A program made the translations under genes and the position numbers. A stretch of DNA of 64,000 bases, taken from positions 124,001 to 188,000 of the forward strand of contig JAHDGJ010000004.1 in the NCBI GenBank assembly GCA_020627705.1, in the 5' to 3' direction. The notes under the pieces were generated by a model. It was not told the DNA's origin. It worked only from the letters and a program-made list of their open reading frames with translations, and did no database searches. Below, one piece after another: positions 8,405-20,102 of the stretch. The stretch comes from Saprospiraceae bacterium (GTDB lineage: Bacteria > Bacteroidota > Bacteroidia > Chitinophagales > Saprospiraceae). How positions within the stretch are numbered: position 1 is the first letter of the stretch; each line of letters opens with the position of its first letter.

Positions 8405-9152
8405 AATATTTGGCTACCCTCTTGCTTTGTTTCGAGGGATTTTGGGAATAATCGTCATGGCAGTGTTTATACTTAGCTATGTCATTACGTTGATTTTCTC
8501 TGCGCATACCGATAAACGCGCTTTTCGACTTCGACGAAACTATTTAAGGGTGATATTTTTCCTCTTCAATGTCAGGATAGAGATTAGAGGAAAGCCTTTA
8601 CAAGAAACGGCTTTGTATGTCAGTAATCATCGGACTTTTTTTGATCCCGCTGCGACCTGTGCCTATTTAGAGGCTTTCGTTATAGCCAAGGCAGAAATAG
8701 CAGATTACCCGCTTATCAATAAAGGCGCCGAATTAACTGGAGTCATTTGGGTAAAAAGAGAAAGTCTAATCAGTCGTAAAAACACAAGAGAAACCATGGT
8801 CGAATCTTTAAAAGCTGGCCGAAATATCTTGGTCTATCCGGAAGGCACAACCAACAATCAGCAAAAAGTCTTGCCATTCAAAAAAGGTACGTTCAAAGAA
8901 ATGGCAAATTTAAACATGCCTGTTGTTCCTTTGGTTTGCGAATATCGCGATCCCGTAGATTTTTGGAAAGGAGGAAGTTTGGTGAGCCAATTTTTCAAGC
9001 AGTTCTCCAAATGGTCAACTAGCATTAAGCTTTATTTTGGACCAAAGCTTTTGAGCTCAGATGGAGAAGCTTTGAGAATGCAAAGCGAAGATTGGATTAA
9101 TGTCACACTTCAAGAAATGTATCCCGGTTGGTCTAAGGCATTCTCTGTTTAA
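8388..9152 (+). CDS. 1-acyl-sn-glycerol-3-phosphate acyltransferase family protein (PlsC-like)
   Basis: 254 residues. An N-terminal membrane anchor (residues about 8-36) is followed by the acyltransferase motifs NHRTFFDP (H-x4-D, catalytic His/Asp) and VYPEGTTN (P-E-G-T). Enzymes of this family acylate lysophosphatidate or related lipids at the inner membrane. No ATG is available before the anchor: the first ATG in frame would delete half of it. The GTG at 8388, overlapping lysS by 17 nt, is therefore the best start. The 3' end overlaps the stop of the fragment on the other strand by 4 nt. Confidence 0.85.
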   Translation: MELLNKIFGYPLALFRGILGIIVMAVFILSYVITLIFSAHTDKRAFRLRRNYLRVIFFLFNVRIEIRGKPLQETALYVSNHRTFFDPAATCAYLEAFVIAKAEIADYPLINKGAELTGVIWVKRESLISRKNTRETMVESLKAGRNILVYPEGTTNNQQKVLPFKKGTFKEMANLNMPVVPLVCEYRDPVDFWKGGSLVSQFFKQFSKWSTSIKLYFGPKLLSSDGEALRMQSEDWINVTLQEMYPGWSKAFSV

Positions 9153-9403
9153 TTCATCAATTGGATATCAGGATAAAAGGCCGCTAAGGCAAACCAGAAT
9201 CCCATAAATTGATCAACCTTATTTAATTTCTCCCCTGACAAAGGCCCTGCAAAAACATTCCCATCTGCATCAAACCTATTCCCGGTATCATCGATGGCAA
9301 TACCTGGCGGTTGATCTAGATTAAAACTGACATTAGAAAGATTCAAATTTATTGGACCACCTAAAATCGTTAAAACTAAGGCTAAATCAATTACAGTTAT
9401 TAT
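9149..9403 (-). pseudogene. Remnant of a DUF3179-type protein (C-terminal part only)
   Basis: The frame is open for 84 codons but has no ATG before the conserved part. The translation contains DDTGNRFDADGNVFAGPLSG, then EKLNKVDQFMGFWFALAAFYPDI. This resembles the C-terminal end of DUF3179 proteins (ETG-W-x-x-x-G-x-A-x-x-GPL-x-G-x-x-L ... FWFAWAAFxPDT). The N-terminal several hundred residues are absent, and the upstream DNA is an unrelated lipoprotein gene in another frame that it overlaps by 17 nt. I infer a decayed gene. The family match is from memory, and a short functional ORF starting at TTG 9346 cannot be excluded. Confidence 0.5.
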
Positions 9404-9920
9404 CTAATAATGAAAACTCTATAGGAAAGGCACTTGTCTTATTTACATAAATGTTATGCCAGTAAAGCTCTTCATCTATTTTATAAAATACTTTATAAAA
9501 ACCATCAGAAAGTTCTTCCCCATTAATTGCTATTTGAGATTGAAAATCTTCAATCTCAGTGGTAATCAAAGACAGATTTCCTATGTCTTCTTCATCGTAG
9601 GATAAAGATTGGGAAGAAGACACAATGTCTTGACTAATGGAGTCTCGAAAACAATCTCCTTCTATAATCCATAGCTTCTCCAAACTCTTATCAACCGAAA
9701 ACAGAAAAAAGGTTCCATCGTTTGGATTAGGAAACAAGCGAACATCAGCATCTTTTTGATTCGGTTCTCGCCACACTCCGATAGCCTGCCCACTAAAATC
9801 AAAGAGTTTTAAACCCGTGACGGCATCTGTGCTGGCATAATCCTTAGATGGGGTTATTTCAGGGTCACAGGATATGCTAAAAATCACACATACAAACAAA
9901 ACCATTAAGAATCTGACCAT
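9387..9920 (-). CDS. Hypothetical lipoprotein
   Basis: 177 residues. The N-terminus MVRFLMVLFVCVIFSISCDP is a type II signal peptide with Cys18 as the lipobox cysteine, followed by D-P-E. The mature part is mostly beta with an NPNDGTFFLFS segment reminiscent of T9SS-associated or cell-surface domains, and a WHNIYVNK strand near the end. I do not recognise the family. Start ATG at 9920. No obvious promoter box was found. Confidence 0.6.
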   Translation of the reverse strand: MVRFLMVLFVCVIFSISCDPEITPSKDYASTDAVTGLKLFDFSGQAIGVWREPNQKDADVRLFPNPNDGTFFLFSVDKSLEKLWIIEGDCFRDSISQDIVSSSQSLSYDEEDIGNLSLITTEIEDFQSQIAINGEELSDGFYKVFYKIDEELYWHNIYVNKTSAFPIEFSLLDNNCN

Positions 9921-10072
9921 ATCATAGTTTTAGCTATTAAAATAACGCATAAATACAACCTCTATTGCTAGCTTTCAATAATGTATGAGCAGTTATTCAA
10001 GACAGATTAAAGATGTCCACATGACTCGTCCACTTCTTTTTTTATATCGAATTATTTAATTTGCCAGACGGG

Positions 10073-10633
10073 ATGTGGTTTAAACTAAAATATAGCGAGC
10101 ATAGTGATAATTCTTTACTGGAGAATTATAAAAACGATGGATCTCAAGAATGGGTGGCTCAGCTGTTTTCGCGATACCTCGAATTGATTTATGGTACTTG
10201 CTTGAAGTATTTTAAAGATTCTACAAAAAGCGAAGACGCTTGTATGGAAATTTATGAGAAGTGTCTAGTCAAGTTAAAAACACATGAGGTGAATAACTTC
10301 AAATCATGGTTGTATGTACTCACAAAAAATCATTGCTTGGAAATACTTCGAAAAGAAGGTAAGGCTTTACAAAAAAGTAGGGAGTGGGAAATTATGCAAA
10401 AGAGTGAATTATTTCATCCTAAAGAAGAATCACATATCGAACAATTGGAAGAAAAACTGAAAGAATGTATTGAAACACTAAATGCGCATCAAAAGGACTG
10501 CATTCGTTTATTCTATCTAGAGAAAGCCAGTTACGATATGATTGCTCAGAAACTGAAACTTGATTGGAACAAAGTGCGTTCGTATATACAGAATGGGCGT
10601 CGTAACTTAAAAACATGCTTGGAAGCTAAATGA
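10073..10633 (+). CDS. ECF-type RNA polymerase sigma factor
   Basis: 186 residues from the ATG at 10073 (a TTG at 10061 is less likely). The region 2 segment LIYGTCLKYFKDSTKSEDAC and FKSWLYVLTKNHCLEILRK are clear. Region 4 is ECIETLNAHQKDCIRLFYLE with a helix-turn-helix around YDMIAQKLKLDWNKVRSYIQ. The stop overlaps the start of the next gene as ATGA, so the pair is translationally coupled, as is usual for a sigma factor and its membrane regulator. Confidence 0.9.
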   Translation: MWFKLKYSEHSDNSLLENYKNDGSQEWVAQLFSRYLELIYGTCLKYFKDSTKSEDACMEIYEKCLVKLKTHEVNNFKSWLYVLTKNHCLEILRKEGKALQKSREWEIMQKSELFHPKEESHIEQLEEKLKECIETLNAHQKDCIRLFYLEKASYDMIAQKLKLDWNKVRSYIQNGRRNLKTCLEAK

Positions 10634-11979
10634 GAAGCCAAGAAAGAAATATTACTGAATTGTTGAGAAAATATGCTGATGGCAGCATAAGTTCAACGGA
10701 ACGCCATTGGTTAGAAAAACAGGCATTGGATGATCCCTTTCTTTTCGATGCTTTAGAAGGGCTTCATTTGGAAAAGCAAACAAATCAGGAGAGAATCAAT
10801 ACAATCTACGATCGGATTTTATCAAAGCACAAATCTAAACGACCTTATATACAATGGATGTCAATCGCTGCTGGTCTCATATTAGTAGCGACGATGAGCT
10901 TTTTGCTAAGGCCTCAAAATAATGAAAGTTCGAACAGTGCAGTTTTTGTACAACAACAAAAAACAGAGCGCCAAAAAGATTTTGAGCCTTTAGCCTCATT
11001 GCCAGAAAGCGACCAGGTTAAATCACCTATTGAGCTGCCTGCCAATGAAGGGGCTCAAGTGAACGAAAAAATAGCACAGAGAGAAACCAAACAAAAAATA
11101 GACGATGCTTTGATCACTTCTTCTTCTGATGATATTGCCGTTATAAAAAACAGTCCATCGAATAGCGCTTCTGACAAAAAAGAAACATCCCGTGATCAAT
11201 CCAAAGAGCCCTACATTTTAGATGGTGTAAGGTTAAAACAGGAAATTGAGCAATTTGACAGCCCAACATCTAATGATTTAGACTCGCCTCCCTCAGCATT
11301 AGAGCAAAAGGAAGAAATGGTAATCACTGAAGAACAAAAGGAGGAAAATGAAATAAAAATTAGCGGTTATAAGAAAGCCAAAATAATGGAATCAGATGAA
11401 GTTATTCCAACGGGTGTACTACAATCAAACGCAATGCCGACCTGGGCTTTTAATGGAAAGGTGATAGATAAGGAAGGACTGCCATTGATAGGTGTGTCCA
11501 TTTATGCTCAAAACTCCAATAAATCTGCAGTATCTGATTTAGATGGAAACTTTTCTATTCCTTTAATGGGTGGAAGCGATCAACTTGTTTTGAGCTATAC
11601 CGGATATGCCAACGAAGTTTATGACATTAGTTTCAGACAAACCGATACAACCTTGGAGATGAACGAAGAATCCGTGGTAGATGAAGTGGTGGTCACCGGT
11701 GCGTATGTACCTCAAAGAAACATATTCCCAGAAAGCGGTTATGAAAAATTGATAGCCTACCTAAAAGCTGCAAATGCGTCCACTCCAAGTTGTGCGAGCA
11801 TTGAACAGACGTTTGAACTGAGAATTGACAACGAAGGCAAACTGCTTGAGGTAACACCCAAATCGACCAATCCATCGGATTGTGCCAATCGAATAAGCGA
11901 CCAACTAAAACAATACAATACCAAGTGGATCAGAGTTTCTCAACAAAACTTGATCTACGACTTTACCATAAGATATTAA
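10630..11979 (+). CDS. Anti-sigma-like membrane protein with carboxypeptidase-regulatory-like and TonB-C-like domains
   Basis: 449 residues. Residues 1-70 are soluble and helical with the pattern LLRKYADGSISSTERHWLEK, typical of the cytoplasmic end of Bacteroidota anti-sigma-type proteins. Residues about 76-92 form a single transmembrane segment (MSIAAGLILVATMSFLL). Residues 95-270 are a low-complexity K/E/S/Q linker. Residues about 275-350 are a CarboxypepD_reg-like beta domain (FNGKVIDKEGLPLIGVSIYA, then SDLDGNFSIPL) ending at DEVVVTGAY, like the start of SusC proteins. The C-terminal 90 residues resemble a TonB C-terminal fold (FELRIDNEGKLLEVTPKSTN). The mix suggests a trans-envelope sensor, but ligands are unknown. 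The stop abuts the convergent sucD stop with no gap. Confidence 0.7.
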   Translation: MRSQERNITELLRKYADGSISSTERHWLEKQALDDPFLFDALEGLHLEKQTNQERINTIYDRILSKHKSKRPYIQWMSIAAGLILVATMSFLLRPQNNESSNSAVFVQQQKTERQKDFEPLASLPESDQVKSPIELPANEGAQVNEKIAQRETKQKIDDALITSSSDDIAVIKNSPSNSASDKKETSRDQSKEPYILDGVRLKQEIEQFDSPTSNDLDSPPSALEQKEEMVITEEQKEENEIKISGYKKAKIMESDEVIPTGVLQSNAMPTWAFNGKVIDKEGLPLIGVSIYAQNSNKSAVSDLDGNFSIPLMGGSDQLVLSYTGYANEVYDISFRQTDTTLEMNEESVVDEVVVTGAYVPQRNIFPESGYEKLIAYLKAANASTPSCASIEQTFELRIDNEGKLLEVTPKSTNPSDCANRISDQLKQYNTKWIRVSQQNLIYDFTIRY

Positions 11980-12858
11980 CTACCCTTCTAAGATAGACTT
12001 TAAAGTTGATCCAATTTCTGCTGGAGATTCAACCACATGAATTCCATGCTCACGCATAATTCTCATTTTGGCTTCTGCGGTATCATCTTCCCCACCAATG
12101 ATGGCTCCTGCATGGCCCATCGTTCTTCCTTTAGGCGCTGTTTTACCCGCAATAAATCCTACGACTGGTTTTTTATTTCCTGTTTCAGAAATGTATTTGG
12201 CAGCTAAGGCTTCATAATTTCCTCCGATCTCTCCAATCATTACAATTGCTTCAGTTTCAGGGTCATTCATGAATAATTCGACTGCTTCTTTTGTAGGCGT
12301 TCCGATGATTGGATCTCCTCCAATGCCAATAGCCGTGGAAATGCCCAAACCAGCCTTTACCACTTGGTCTGCTGCCTCATAGGTCAAGGTACCAGACTTG
12401 GATACAATACCAACCTTGCCCGCTTTAAATACAAAACCTGGCATTATGCCAACTTTTGCTTCACCTGGAGTTATAACTCCTGGACAATTAGGACCGACCA
12501 ATGTTGTGCCTTCAAAATTATTGAGGTACGCTCTAACCTTAACCATGTCTTGGACCGGGATACCCTCCGTAATACAGATGATTACTTTAATTCCTGCTTC
12601 TGCGGACTCCATGATAGCATCTCCTGCAAATTTTGGAGGAACGAATATAATGCTGGTATCAGCATTAACTTTTTTAACAGCTTCGGCAACTGTATTAAAA
12701 ACAGGCTTTCCCAAATGTTCTTGCCCCCCTTTTCCAGGAGTTACTCCTCCAACTATATTGGTGCCGTATTCGATCATCTGACCAGCATGGAAACTGCCTT
12801 CCTTACCGGTAAATCCTTGTACTATTATGTTTGAATCTTTGTTAACGAGAACGCTCAT
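11980..12858 (-). CDS. sucD: Succinyl-CoA synthetase subunit alpha
   Basis: 292 residues, the usual length. An N-terminal CoA-binding Rossmann domain ([20 protein letters not shown]) is followed by the ligase domain with the phosphohistidine segment [13 protein letters not shown]. It forms the TCA-cycle enzyme that makes succinate and ATP or GTP from succinyl-CoA together with SucC, which is not in this window. The ATG lies inside the end of the FtsB/DivIC-like gene (17 nt overlap), indicating cotranscription. Its stop is immediately adjacent to the stop of the convergent gene. Confidence 0.97.
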   Translation of the reverse strand: MSVLVNKDSNIIVQGFTGKEGSFHAGQMIEYGTNIVGGVTPGKGGQEHLGKPVFNTVAEAVKKVNADTSIIFVPPKFAGDAIMESAEAGIKVIICITEGIPVQDMVKVRAYLNNFEGTTLVGPNCPGVITPGEAKVGIMPGFVFKAGKVGIVSKSGTLTYEAADQVVKAGLGISTAIGIGGDPIIGTPTKEAVELFMNDPETEAIVMIGEIGGNYEALAAKYISETGNKKPVVGFIAGKTAPKGRTMGHAGAIIGGEDDTAEAKMRIMREHGIHVVESPAEIGSTLKSILEG

Positions 12859-13177
12859 GTATTTTCTTTTGTGGCTCTATGATAAATATATCTTCATTCG
12901 AAGCCCCAAAATTATACTTCTCTCTGGCTAATTTCTCAATATTATTAGCTAAATCTTTATGTTCTTGCTTAACTACTTGCAATTTGTCCCTATAATGTGA
13001 AATTTTCGCCTCCATTTCATCTAAAGTCTGACTCATTTTGTGCTGACTTCGAAGATTACTATGATCAAAAAAACTTATCCAAACGACAAATGCTAGGAAG
13101 GTCAAAACAAATTTGTTTAGAACCCAAGACGTTTGAAAAACTCTGGCTTTACTTTTTCCAGATTTGGTAGAAGACAT
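12842..13177 (-). CDS. FtsB/DivIC-like septum formation protein
   Basis: 111 residues. A short basic N-terminus, one transmembrane segment (about 22-38, [15 protein letters not shown]) and a coiled coil (about 48-90, [20 protein letters not shown] and on) make the FtsB/DivIC layout. Family members join the divisome and bridge FtsL and FtsQ. The [19 protein letters not shown] segment matches the conserved A-R-E-x-Y-x-x-x-x-x-x-E-x-x-x-x motif. It overlaps sucD by 17 nt. A TATCTTTA box (13197-13204, minus strand) may be its promoter. Confidence 0.8.
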   Translation of the reverse strand: MSSTKSGKSKARVFQTSWVLNKFVLTFLAFVVWISFFDHSNLRSQHKMSQTLDEMEAKISHYRDKLQVVKQEHKDLANNIEKLAREKYNFGASNEDIFIIEPQKKIHERSR

Positions 13178-13338
13178 ATTATAAAAAATTGTAATATAAA
13201 GATAGCTAAAATATTGCTAATCCTATACGAACCTATGTCAAACCAGGCCATTATTACTAAATGTGCGAAGGTTAAAAACAAACAGTACTGTAAAACTCGC
13301 CTAAACTAAAGACCATCGAATAAGTATCCCTAAATGGA

Positions 13339-15739
<2,401 letters not shown>

Positions 15740-15760
15740 TAAGATTATTTATATATGACG

Positions 15761-15768
15761 CAAAGATA
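15761..15768 (-). promoter_or_regulatory. -7 promoter box of the carA-eno operon
   Basis: On the minus strand this reads TATCTTTG followed by C, an exact TAnnTTTG match. It lies between the rplQ terminator and the carA ATG (22 nt downstream). Confidence 0.6.
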
Positions 15769-15788
15769 ATAATCTATTAAAAACAAAG

Positions 15789-15818
15789 AAGGCGTTATCG
15801 ATGAATCGACAACGCCTT
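15789..15818 (-). terminator. Terminator of the ribosomal-protein cluster (after rplQ)
   Basis: A 12-bp stem with one mismatch (15789-15800 with 15807-15818) and a 6-nt loop, followed on the minus strand by a T-rich stretch. It lies 21 nt after the rplQ stop. Confidence 0.85.
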
Positions 15819-15839
15819 TTCTAATTAATTTCTTTATTC

Positions 15840-16370
15840 CTATTGCTCTTCAGAAGCACCCGAGTCTTCAGAAGCAACTGCCTCCTTCACCTCTGCAACT
15901 TCTTCTGAAGCTACCGCCGCTGCCGAAGCCGCTGCTGCTTTTTTCGCTCCTCCTCTTCTTCTTCTTGTTTTCTTCTTACCGGATCCTGAACCTTCCTGGC
16001 CATTATACACAGTGTTGAAATCAACAAACTCTATCATGGCCATTTCAGCACCATCACCTTGTCTAAATCCAGTTTTGATAATTCTTAAATATCCACCTGG
16101 TCGGTTAGCAACTTTAGGAGCAATCACGTCAAAAATATCTTTAATAGCCTGCTTATTTTGCAGATAACTAAAAACCACTCTTCTGCTGTGACTTGTATTT
16201 GTTTTACCTTTTGTCACCAATGGCTCAACAAATTTTCTCAAAGCCTTAGCCTTAGCCAAGGTAGTATTGATTCTTTTGTGTTCAACAAGAGAAATAGATA
16301 AGTTTCTCAAAAGCGCCTCTCTGTGGCCTTTTTTTCTTCCTAAGTGGTTGAATTTCTTTCCGTGTCTCAT
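15840..16370 (-). CDS. rplQ: 50S ribosomal protein L17
   Basis: 176 residues. The conserved L17 core ([20 protein letters not shown], then [20 protein letters not shown]) occupies the first 115 residues. A C-terminal extension follows, first basic ([13 protein letters not shown]) and then Ala/Glu-rich, about 50 residues beyond the E. coli protein. Such tails are seen in Bacteroidota L17. It is the last gene of the cluster, 80 nt after rpoA. Confidence 0.97.
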   Translation of the reverse strand: MRHGKKFNHLGRKKGHREALLRNLSISLVEHKRINTTLAKAKALRKFVEPLVTKGKTNTSHSRRVVFSYLQNKQAIKDIFDVIAPKVANRPGGYLRIIKTGFRQGDGAEMAMIEFVDFNTVYNGQEGSGSGKKKTRRRRGGAKKAAAASAAAVASEEVAEVKEAVASEDSGASEEQ

Positions 16371-16450
16371 TTTTAATTTATTTGCTTCGTATCACCAGAG
16401 TTCGATTCACTATTGAAGATCTTCCAGTATATACAATTATTTTATTAGGT

Positions 16451-17449
16451 CTAGTCTTCCTCTAACTTGTACTTAGAGAGGTCCATGCCGAATGTTAATC
16501 CTTTTTGTACCAACAACTCTTCAATCTCTACCAACGACTTCTTACCAAAGTTTCTGAATTTCAATAATTCATGGGTATCATATTTAACCATTTCTCCTAA
16601 GCTGTTAATTTTAGCAGCCTTCAAACAGTTGTATGCTCTTACAGATAGATCAAGGTCTTCAAGAGAAGTCTTTAATAACTTTCTCATGTGTAGGATGTGC
16701 TCATCAACAATGTTGTCTTCTCTTCCCGCAGCGTCATCAAAAGTGATGTTCTCGTCCGTAATCAACATCAAGTGCTGGATAAGAATTCTTGAGGCTTCTT
16801 TAACTGCCTCTTCCGGATGAATCGTACCATCAGTTTGTACATCAATGGTTAATTTTTCGTAATCCGTTTTTTGACCAACTCTAGTATTTTCAACACTATA
16901 CGCTACTTTTTTGATCGGCGTATAAATCGCATCTATTGGAATTACTCCAATACTCGCATCTTTTGGTTTGTTTTCATCAGAAGGAACATATCCTCTTCCG
17001 CTAGTTACGGTAAGCTCTACTTCCAATGTAACCGTTGAATCAAAGTGACAGATCACTAAATCAGGATTCATCACTTTATACACATTAGTATGCGATTCTA
17101 TATCTCCGGCAATGAATGTATCCTTTCCAGAAATGGTAATATATACCTTTTCTTCAGCAGATGTATCTTCTGGCATGAGAGGCTTTAATCTTACCTGCTT
17201 TAGGTTAAGAATAATATCTACCACATCCTCCACTACACCTTTAATCGTCGAAAATTCGTGGTCTACACCTGCTATTCTAATCGCAGAAATTGCATGACCT
17301 TCCAAAGAAGAAAGTAATACTCTTCTTAATGAATTTCCAATGGTTTGCCCAAAACCTGGTTCAAGAGGTTTGAATTCGAATGTTCCTTCAAAATCGTTTG
17401 CCTTTTGTAAAAGGATTTTATTGGGTTTCTGAAAATTTAGGATACTCAT
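16451..17449 (-). CDS. rpoA: DNA-directed RNA polymerase subunit alpha
   Basis: 332 residues. The N-terminal dimerization domain (LEPGFGQTIGNSLRRVLLSS) and the C-terminal domain with the helix-hairpin-helix region (LSVRAYNCLKAAKINSLGEM, LLKFRNFGKKSLVEIEELL) are both present. It nucleates core polymerase assembly and contacts upstream promoter DNA and activators. It lies between rpsD and rplQ as in most bacteria. Confidence 0.98.
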   Translation of the reverse strand: MSILNFQKPNKILLQKANDFEGTFEFKPLEPGFGQTIGNSLRRVLLSSLEGHAISAIRIAGVDHEFSTIKGVVEDVVDIILNLKQVRLKPLMPEDTSAEEKVYITISGKDTFIAGDIESHTNVYKVMNPDLVICHFDSTVTLEVELTVTSGRGYVPSDENKPKDASIGVIPIDAIYTPIKKVAYSVENTRVGQKTDYEKLTIDVQTDGTIHPEEAVKEASRILIQHLMLITDENITFDDAAGREDNIVDEHILHMRKLLKTSLEDLDLSVRAYNCLKAAKINSLGEMVKYDTHELLKFRNFGKKSLVEIEELLVQKGLTFGMDLSKYKLEED

Positions 17450-17508
17450 TAATGATATATTTTAGAAAAATATTGACCGAAGCCAATGACAATAAATCTA
17501 TTTTAAAA

Positions 17509-18120
17509 TTATTTGGAGTACAATTCCACAATCAACTGCTCGTTGATCTTCTCTGGAATGTCTTCTCTATTTGGGTATTCTAAGAAGCTGCCTTCTTGTC
17601 TTTCAGGATTCCACTGTAACCAGCCCCAACTACCTACAGCGGATTTGTTGGAAATGGAATCAGTAATTACCTCAAGATTTTTAGATTTCCCTCTTACAGA
17701 TACTACATCTCCAGGTCTCAACATCATAGAAGGAATATTAGAAACGATTCCGTTCACTACGATATGCTTGTGAGATACCAATTGACGCGCCGCTCTTCGA
17801 GTAGGAGCAATCCCAAGTCTAAAAACAGTATTGTCCAATCGAGCTTCTAAAAACTGCAAAAGCACTTCACCTGTAACTCCACCTTTTGAACTTGCTTTAA
17901 CAAACAAGTTTCTAAACTGGCGCTCAAGTACTCCATAAGTATACTTTGCTTTTTGCTTTTCCATCAACTGCAATTTATAATCAGATGCAGCTTTTCTCCT
18001 CCTGTTGTTGCCGTGTTGACCTGGAGGGTATTTTCTTTTATCAAATGCCTTATCGAATCCGAATAATGATTCTCCGAATGCTCTTGATTTTTTCGTTCTT
18101 GGTCCTGTATATCTTGCCAT
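17509..18120 (-). CDS. rpsD: 30S ribosomal protein S4
   Basis: 203 residues with the S4 N-terminal domain and the S4 RNA-binding domain ([32 protein letters not shown]). The N-terminus ([20 protein letters not shown]) lacks the zinc-binding cysteines found in some S4 proteins. It is a primary 16S rRNA binder and, in other bacteria, the autoregulator of the alpha operon. Confidence 0.98.
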   Translation of the reverse strand: MARYTGPRTKKSRAFGESLFGFDKAFDKRKYPPGQHGNNRRRKAASDYKLQLMEKQKAKYTYGVLERQFRNLFVKASSKGGVTGEVLLQFLEARLDNTVFRLGIAPTRRAARQLVSHKHIVVNGIVSNIPSMMLRPGDVVSVRGKSKNLEVITDSISNKSAVGSWGWLQWNPERQEGSFLEYPNREDIPEKINEQLIVELYSK

Positions 18121-18142
18121 TTAAACTACGATGTTTGGGAGA

Positions 18143-18523
18143 TTAAACTCTTCTTTTCTTAGGAGGTCTACAACCGTTGTGAGGAATTGGTGTTACATCT
18201 TTGATTCTACTTACCTTAATGCCCGCACCATCTATAGCTCGAATAGCAGCTTCTCTACCACCACCCGGTCCTTTAACGTAAACTTCTACAGTTCTTAGCC
18301 CTGCTTCGTGTGCTTTTGTCGCTGCATCACCAGCGGCAATTTGAGCAGCATATGGAGTATTTTTCTTGGATCCTCTAAAACCGGATTTACCCGCAGAGCC
18401 CCAAGAAATAACTTGTCCTTTTTTGTTGGTTAAGGAGATAATGATGTTGTTGAAGCTTGCTTTGATATAAGCATAACCTTCTGGTTGCACAACTACTTTT
18501 CCTTTTTTCTTTGCTTTTGCCAT
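18143..18523 (-). CDS. rpsK: 30S ribosomal protein S11
   Basis: 126 residues with the S11 core ([53 protein letters not shown]) and the conserved C-terminus [13 protein letters not shown]-like, here [15 protein letters not shown]. It is part of the platform of the small subunit and follows rpsM by 5 nt. Confidence 0.98.
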   Translation of the reverse strand: MAKAKKKGKVVVQPEGYAYIKASFNNIIISLTNKKGQVISWGSAGKSGFRGSKKNTPYAAQIAAGDAATKAHEAGLRTVEVYVKGPGGGREAAIRAIDGAGIKVSRIKDVTPIPHNGCRPPKKRRV

Positions 18524-18528
18524 GATTA

Positions 18529-18906
18529 CTATTTAGTAGCCTTTTTCTTGTTCGCAACAGTTTTCTTTCTTCCTTTTCTTGTTCGCGCATTGTTTTTGGT
18601 TCCTTGTCCTCGGACAGGCAATCCTTTTCTATGTCGAATCCCTCTATAAGATCCAATATCCATTAATCGCTTAATGTTTGTTTGAATTTCAGATCTTAAT
18701 TCTCCTTCTACTTTATAATCGTTCTGCAACATCTTCGCTATAAAACGAATGTTGTCGTCAGTCCATTCTGATACCTTGGTGTTGTGATCAATACCCGCTT
18801 GATCTAATATTTCTCCAGCTCTACTTCTACCTATGCCATAGATATAAGTCAAACCGATAACACCACGTTTATTCTTTGGTAAGTCGTTTCCAGCTAATCG
18901 TGCCAT
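18529..18906 (-). CDS. rpsM: 30S ribosomal protein S13
   Basis: 125 residues. The N-terminal helix-two-turn-helix ([33 protein letters not shown]) and the basic tail ([20 protein letters not shown]) are typical. It lies in the head of the 30S subunit and contacts the P-site tRNA. Its ATG lies 3 nt after the rpmJ stop. Confidence 0.98.
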   Translation of the reverse strand: MARLAGNDLPKNKRGVIGLTYIYGIGRSRAGEILDQAGIDHNTKVSEWTDDNIRFIAKMLQNDYKVEGELRSEIQTNIKRLMDIGSYRGIRHRKGLPVRGQGTKNNARTRKGRKKTVANKKKATK

Positions 18907-18909
18907 GAA

Positions 18910-19026
18910 TTATCCTTGTCTTTGTTTGAACCTAGGGTTCTTTTTGTTAATAACATAAAGCTTCCCCTTTCTTCTCACGATCTTACAGTCTACAGATCTC
19001 TTTTTTATGGAGGCTCTTACTTTCAT
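18910..19026 (-). CDS. rpmJ: 50S ribosomal protein L36
   Basis: A 38-residue frame between infA and rpsM reads [20 protein letters not shown] and ends [12 protein letters not shown], which is L36. It is short enough to be missed by length cut-offs. Position and sequence agree with the conserved infA-rpmJ-rpsM order. Only one Cys remains, so it looks like the non-zinc form. Confidence 0.97.
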   Translation of the reverse strand: MKVRASIKKRSVDCKIVRRKGKLYVINKKNPRFKQRQG

Positions 19027-19047
19027 TTCTCTAAATTTTATTGTTTA

Positions 19048-19266
19048 CTACTTGTATCTGTACGTGATTCTCCCACGAGTTAAATCGTAAGGAGACATTT
19101 CTACAGCTACTTTATCACCAGGAAGTATTCGAATGTAGTTCATTCTCATCTTTCCAGAGATCGTAGCAACGATCAAATGACCATTTTCTAGGGTAACTCT
19201 GAACATTGCGTTCGATAGAGCTTCCTTGATAATGCCGTCTTGTTTAATTAATTCTTGCTTAGCCAT
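19048..19266 (-). CDS. infA: Translation initiation factor IF-1
   Basis: 72 residues from the ATG at 19266. A TTG two codons upstream also keeps the frame open, but [17 protein letters not shown] is the usual start. The S1-like OB fold ([40 protein letters not shown]) is complete. It binds the A site of the 30S subunit during initiation. It lies between map and rpmJ. Confidence 0.97.
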   Translation of the reverse strand: MAKQELIKQDGIIKEALSNAMFRVTLENGHLIVATISGKMRMNYIRILPGDKVAVEMSPYDLTRGRITYRYK

Positions 19267-19287
19267 ACTCAAATGGAGTGCAAATAT

Positions 19288-20097
19288 CTATCTTTTTAAG
19301 GAAATATTCACCAAATGTGAATTATTTTTTACAATGTCCCAAACACCTTCGTGATTCGACAAAATATCCGCTTTTTCTTTACCCACTGCAATCGTATGTT
19401 CAAAATGAGCAGATGGTTTTCGATCCCTAGTTATGATAGTCCATCCGTCATCAGATTGCCGCACTGCTCTACCTCCTAAATTTATCATTGGCTCAATCGC
19501 TATAACCAATCCTTCTTTTAACAAGGGGCCTCTTCCTCTACTACCATAATTTGGTACCTCTGGGGATTCATGCAAATTTTTACCAATTCCATGGCCTACC
19601 AATTCTCGCACCACACCATAACCATGTACCTTCTCAGTGTATTGCTGAATAGCATATCCTATATCACCAAGTCGATTTCCAATAAGGGCTTGATCAATTC
19701 CTTTGTACAAAGATTCGTTCGTCACAGAAAGAAGATCACAGGCATCTTTGTTTGCTCCCTTTAGAGCATAGGTAAAAGCGGAATCTCCAAAAAATTCATT
19801 CATGTATACTCCGCAATCAACACTGATGATATCGCCATCTCTAAATTCCCTATCCGTTGGAATACCATGCACCACTCCTTCATTAGGTGAAATACATAGT
19901 GTCGCTGGGAACCCTCTATATCCCTTGAATCCTGGTTTACCTCCATGATCAAGAATAACTTCTTCAGCAGCTTTATCAATATCTTTCCCAGTTATCCCGG
20001 GCCTCAACATCGTAGCAACTACTTCATGAGCTTTACATACCAATAGGCACGACTCGCGAATTAGCTCTATTTCCTCTTTTGTTTTGTAGTAAATCAT
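19288..20097 (-). CDS. map: Methionine aminopeptidase, type I
   Basis: 269 residues. It removes the initiator Met from nascent proteins. The pita-bread fold metal ligands are visible in ISVDCGVYMNEFFGDSAFTY (two Asp), in GHGIGKNLHESPEVPNYG (His) and in LVIAIEPMINLGG (Glu), with a further Glu in FEHTIAV. There is no N-terminal zinc-finger extension. It lies 5 nt after secY and 21 nt before infA. Confidence 0.97.
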   Translation of the reverse strand: MIYYKTKEEIELIRESCLLVCKAHEVVATMLRPGITGKDIDKAAEEVILDHGGKPGFKGYRGFPATLCISPNEGVVHGIPTDREFRDGDIISVDCGVYMNEFFGDSAFTYALKGANKDACDLLSVTNESLYKGIDQALIGNRLGDIGYAIQQYTEKVHGYGVVRELVGHGIGKNLHESPEVPNYGSRGRGPLLKEGLVIAIEPMINLGGRAVRQSDDGWTIITRDRKPSAHFEHTIAVGKEKADILSNHEGVWDIVKNNSHLVNISLKR

Positions 20098-20102
20098 GCG
20101 GC

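Noticed and set aside
12364-12834. Plus-strand open frame of 156 codons
   Set aside because: It is antisense to sucD, which is certain, and has no recognisable domain.
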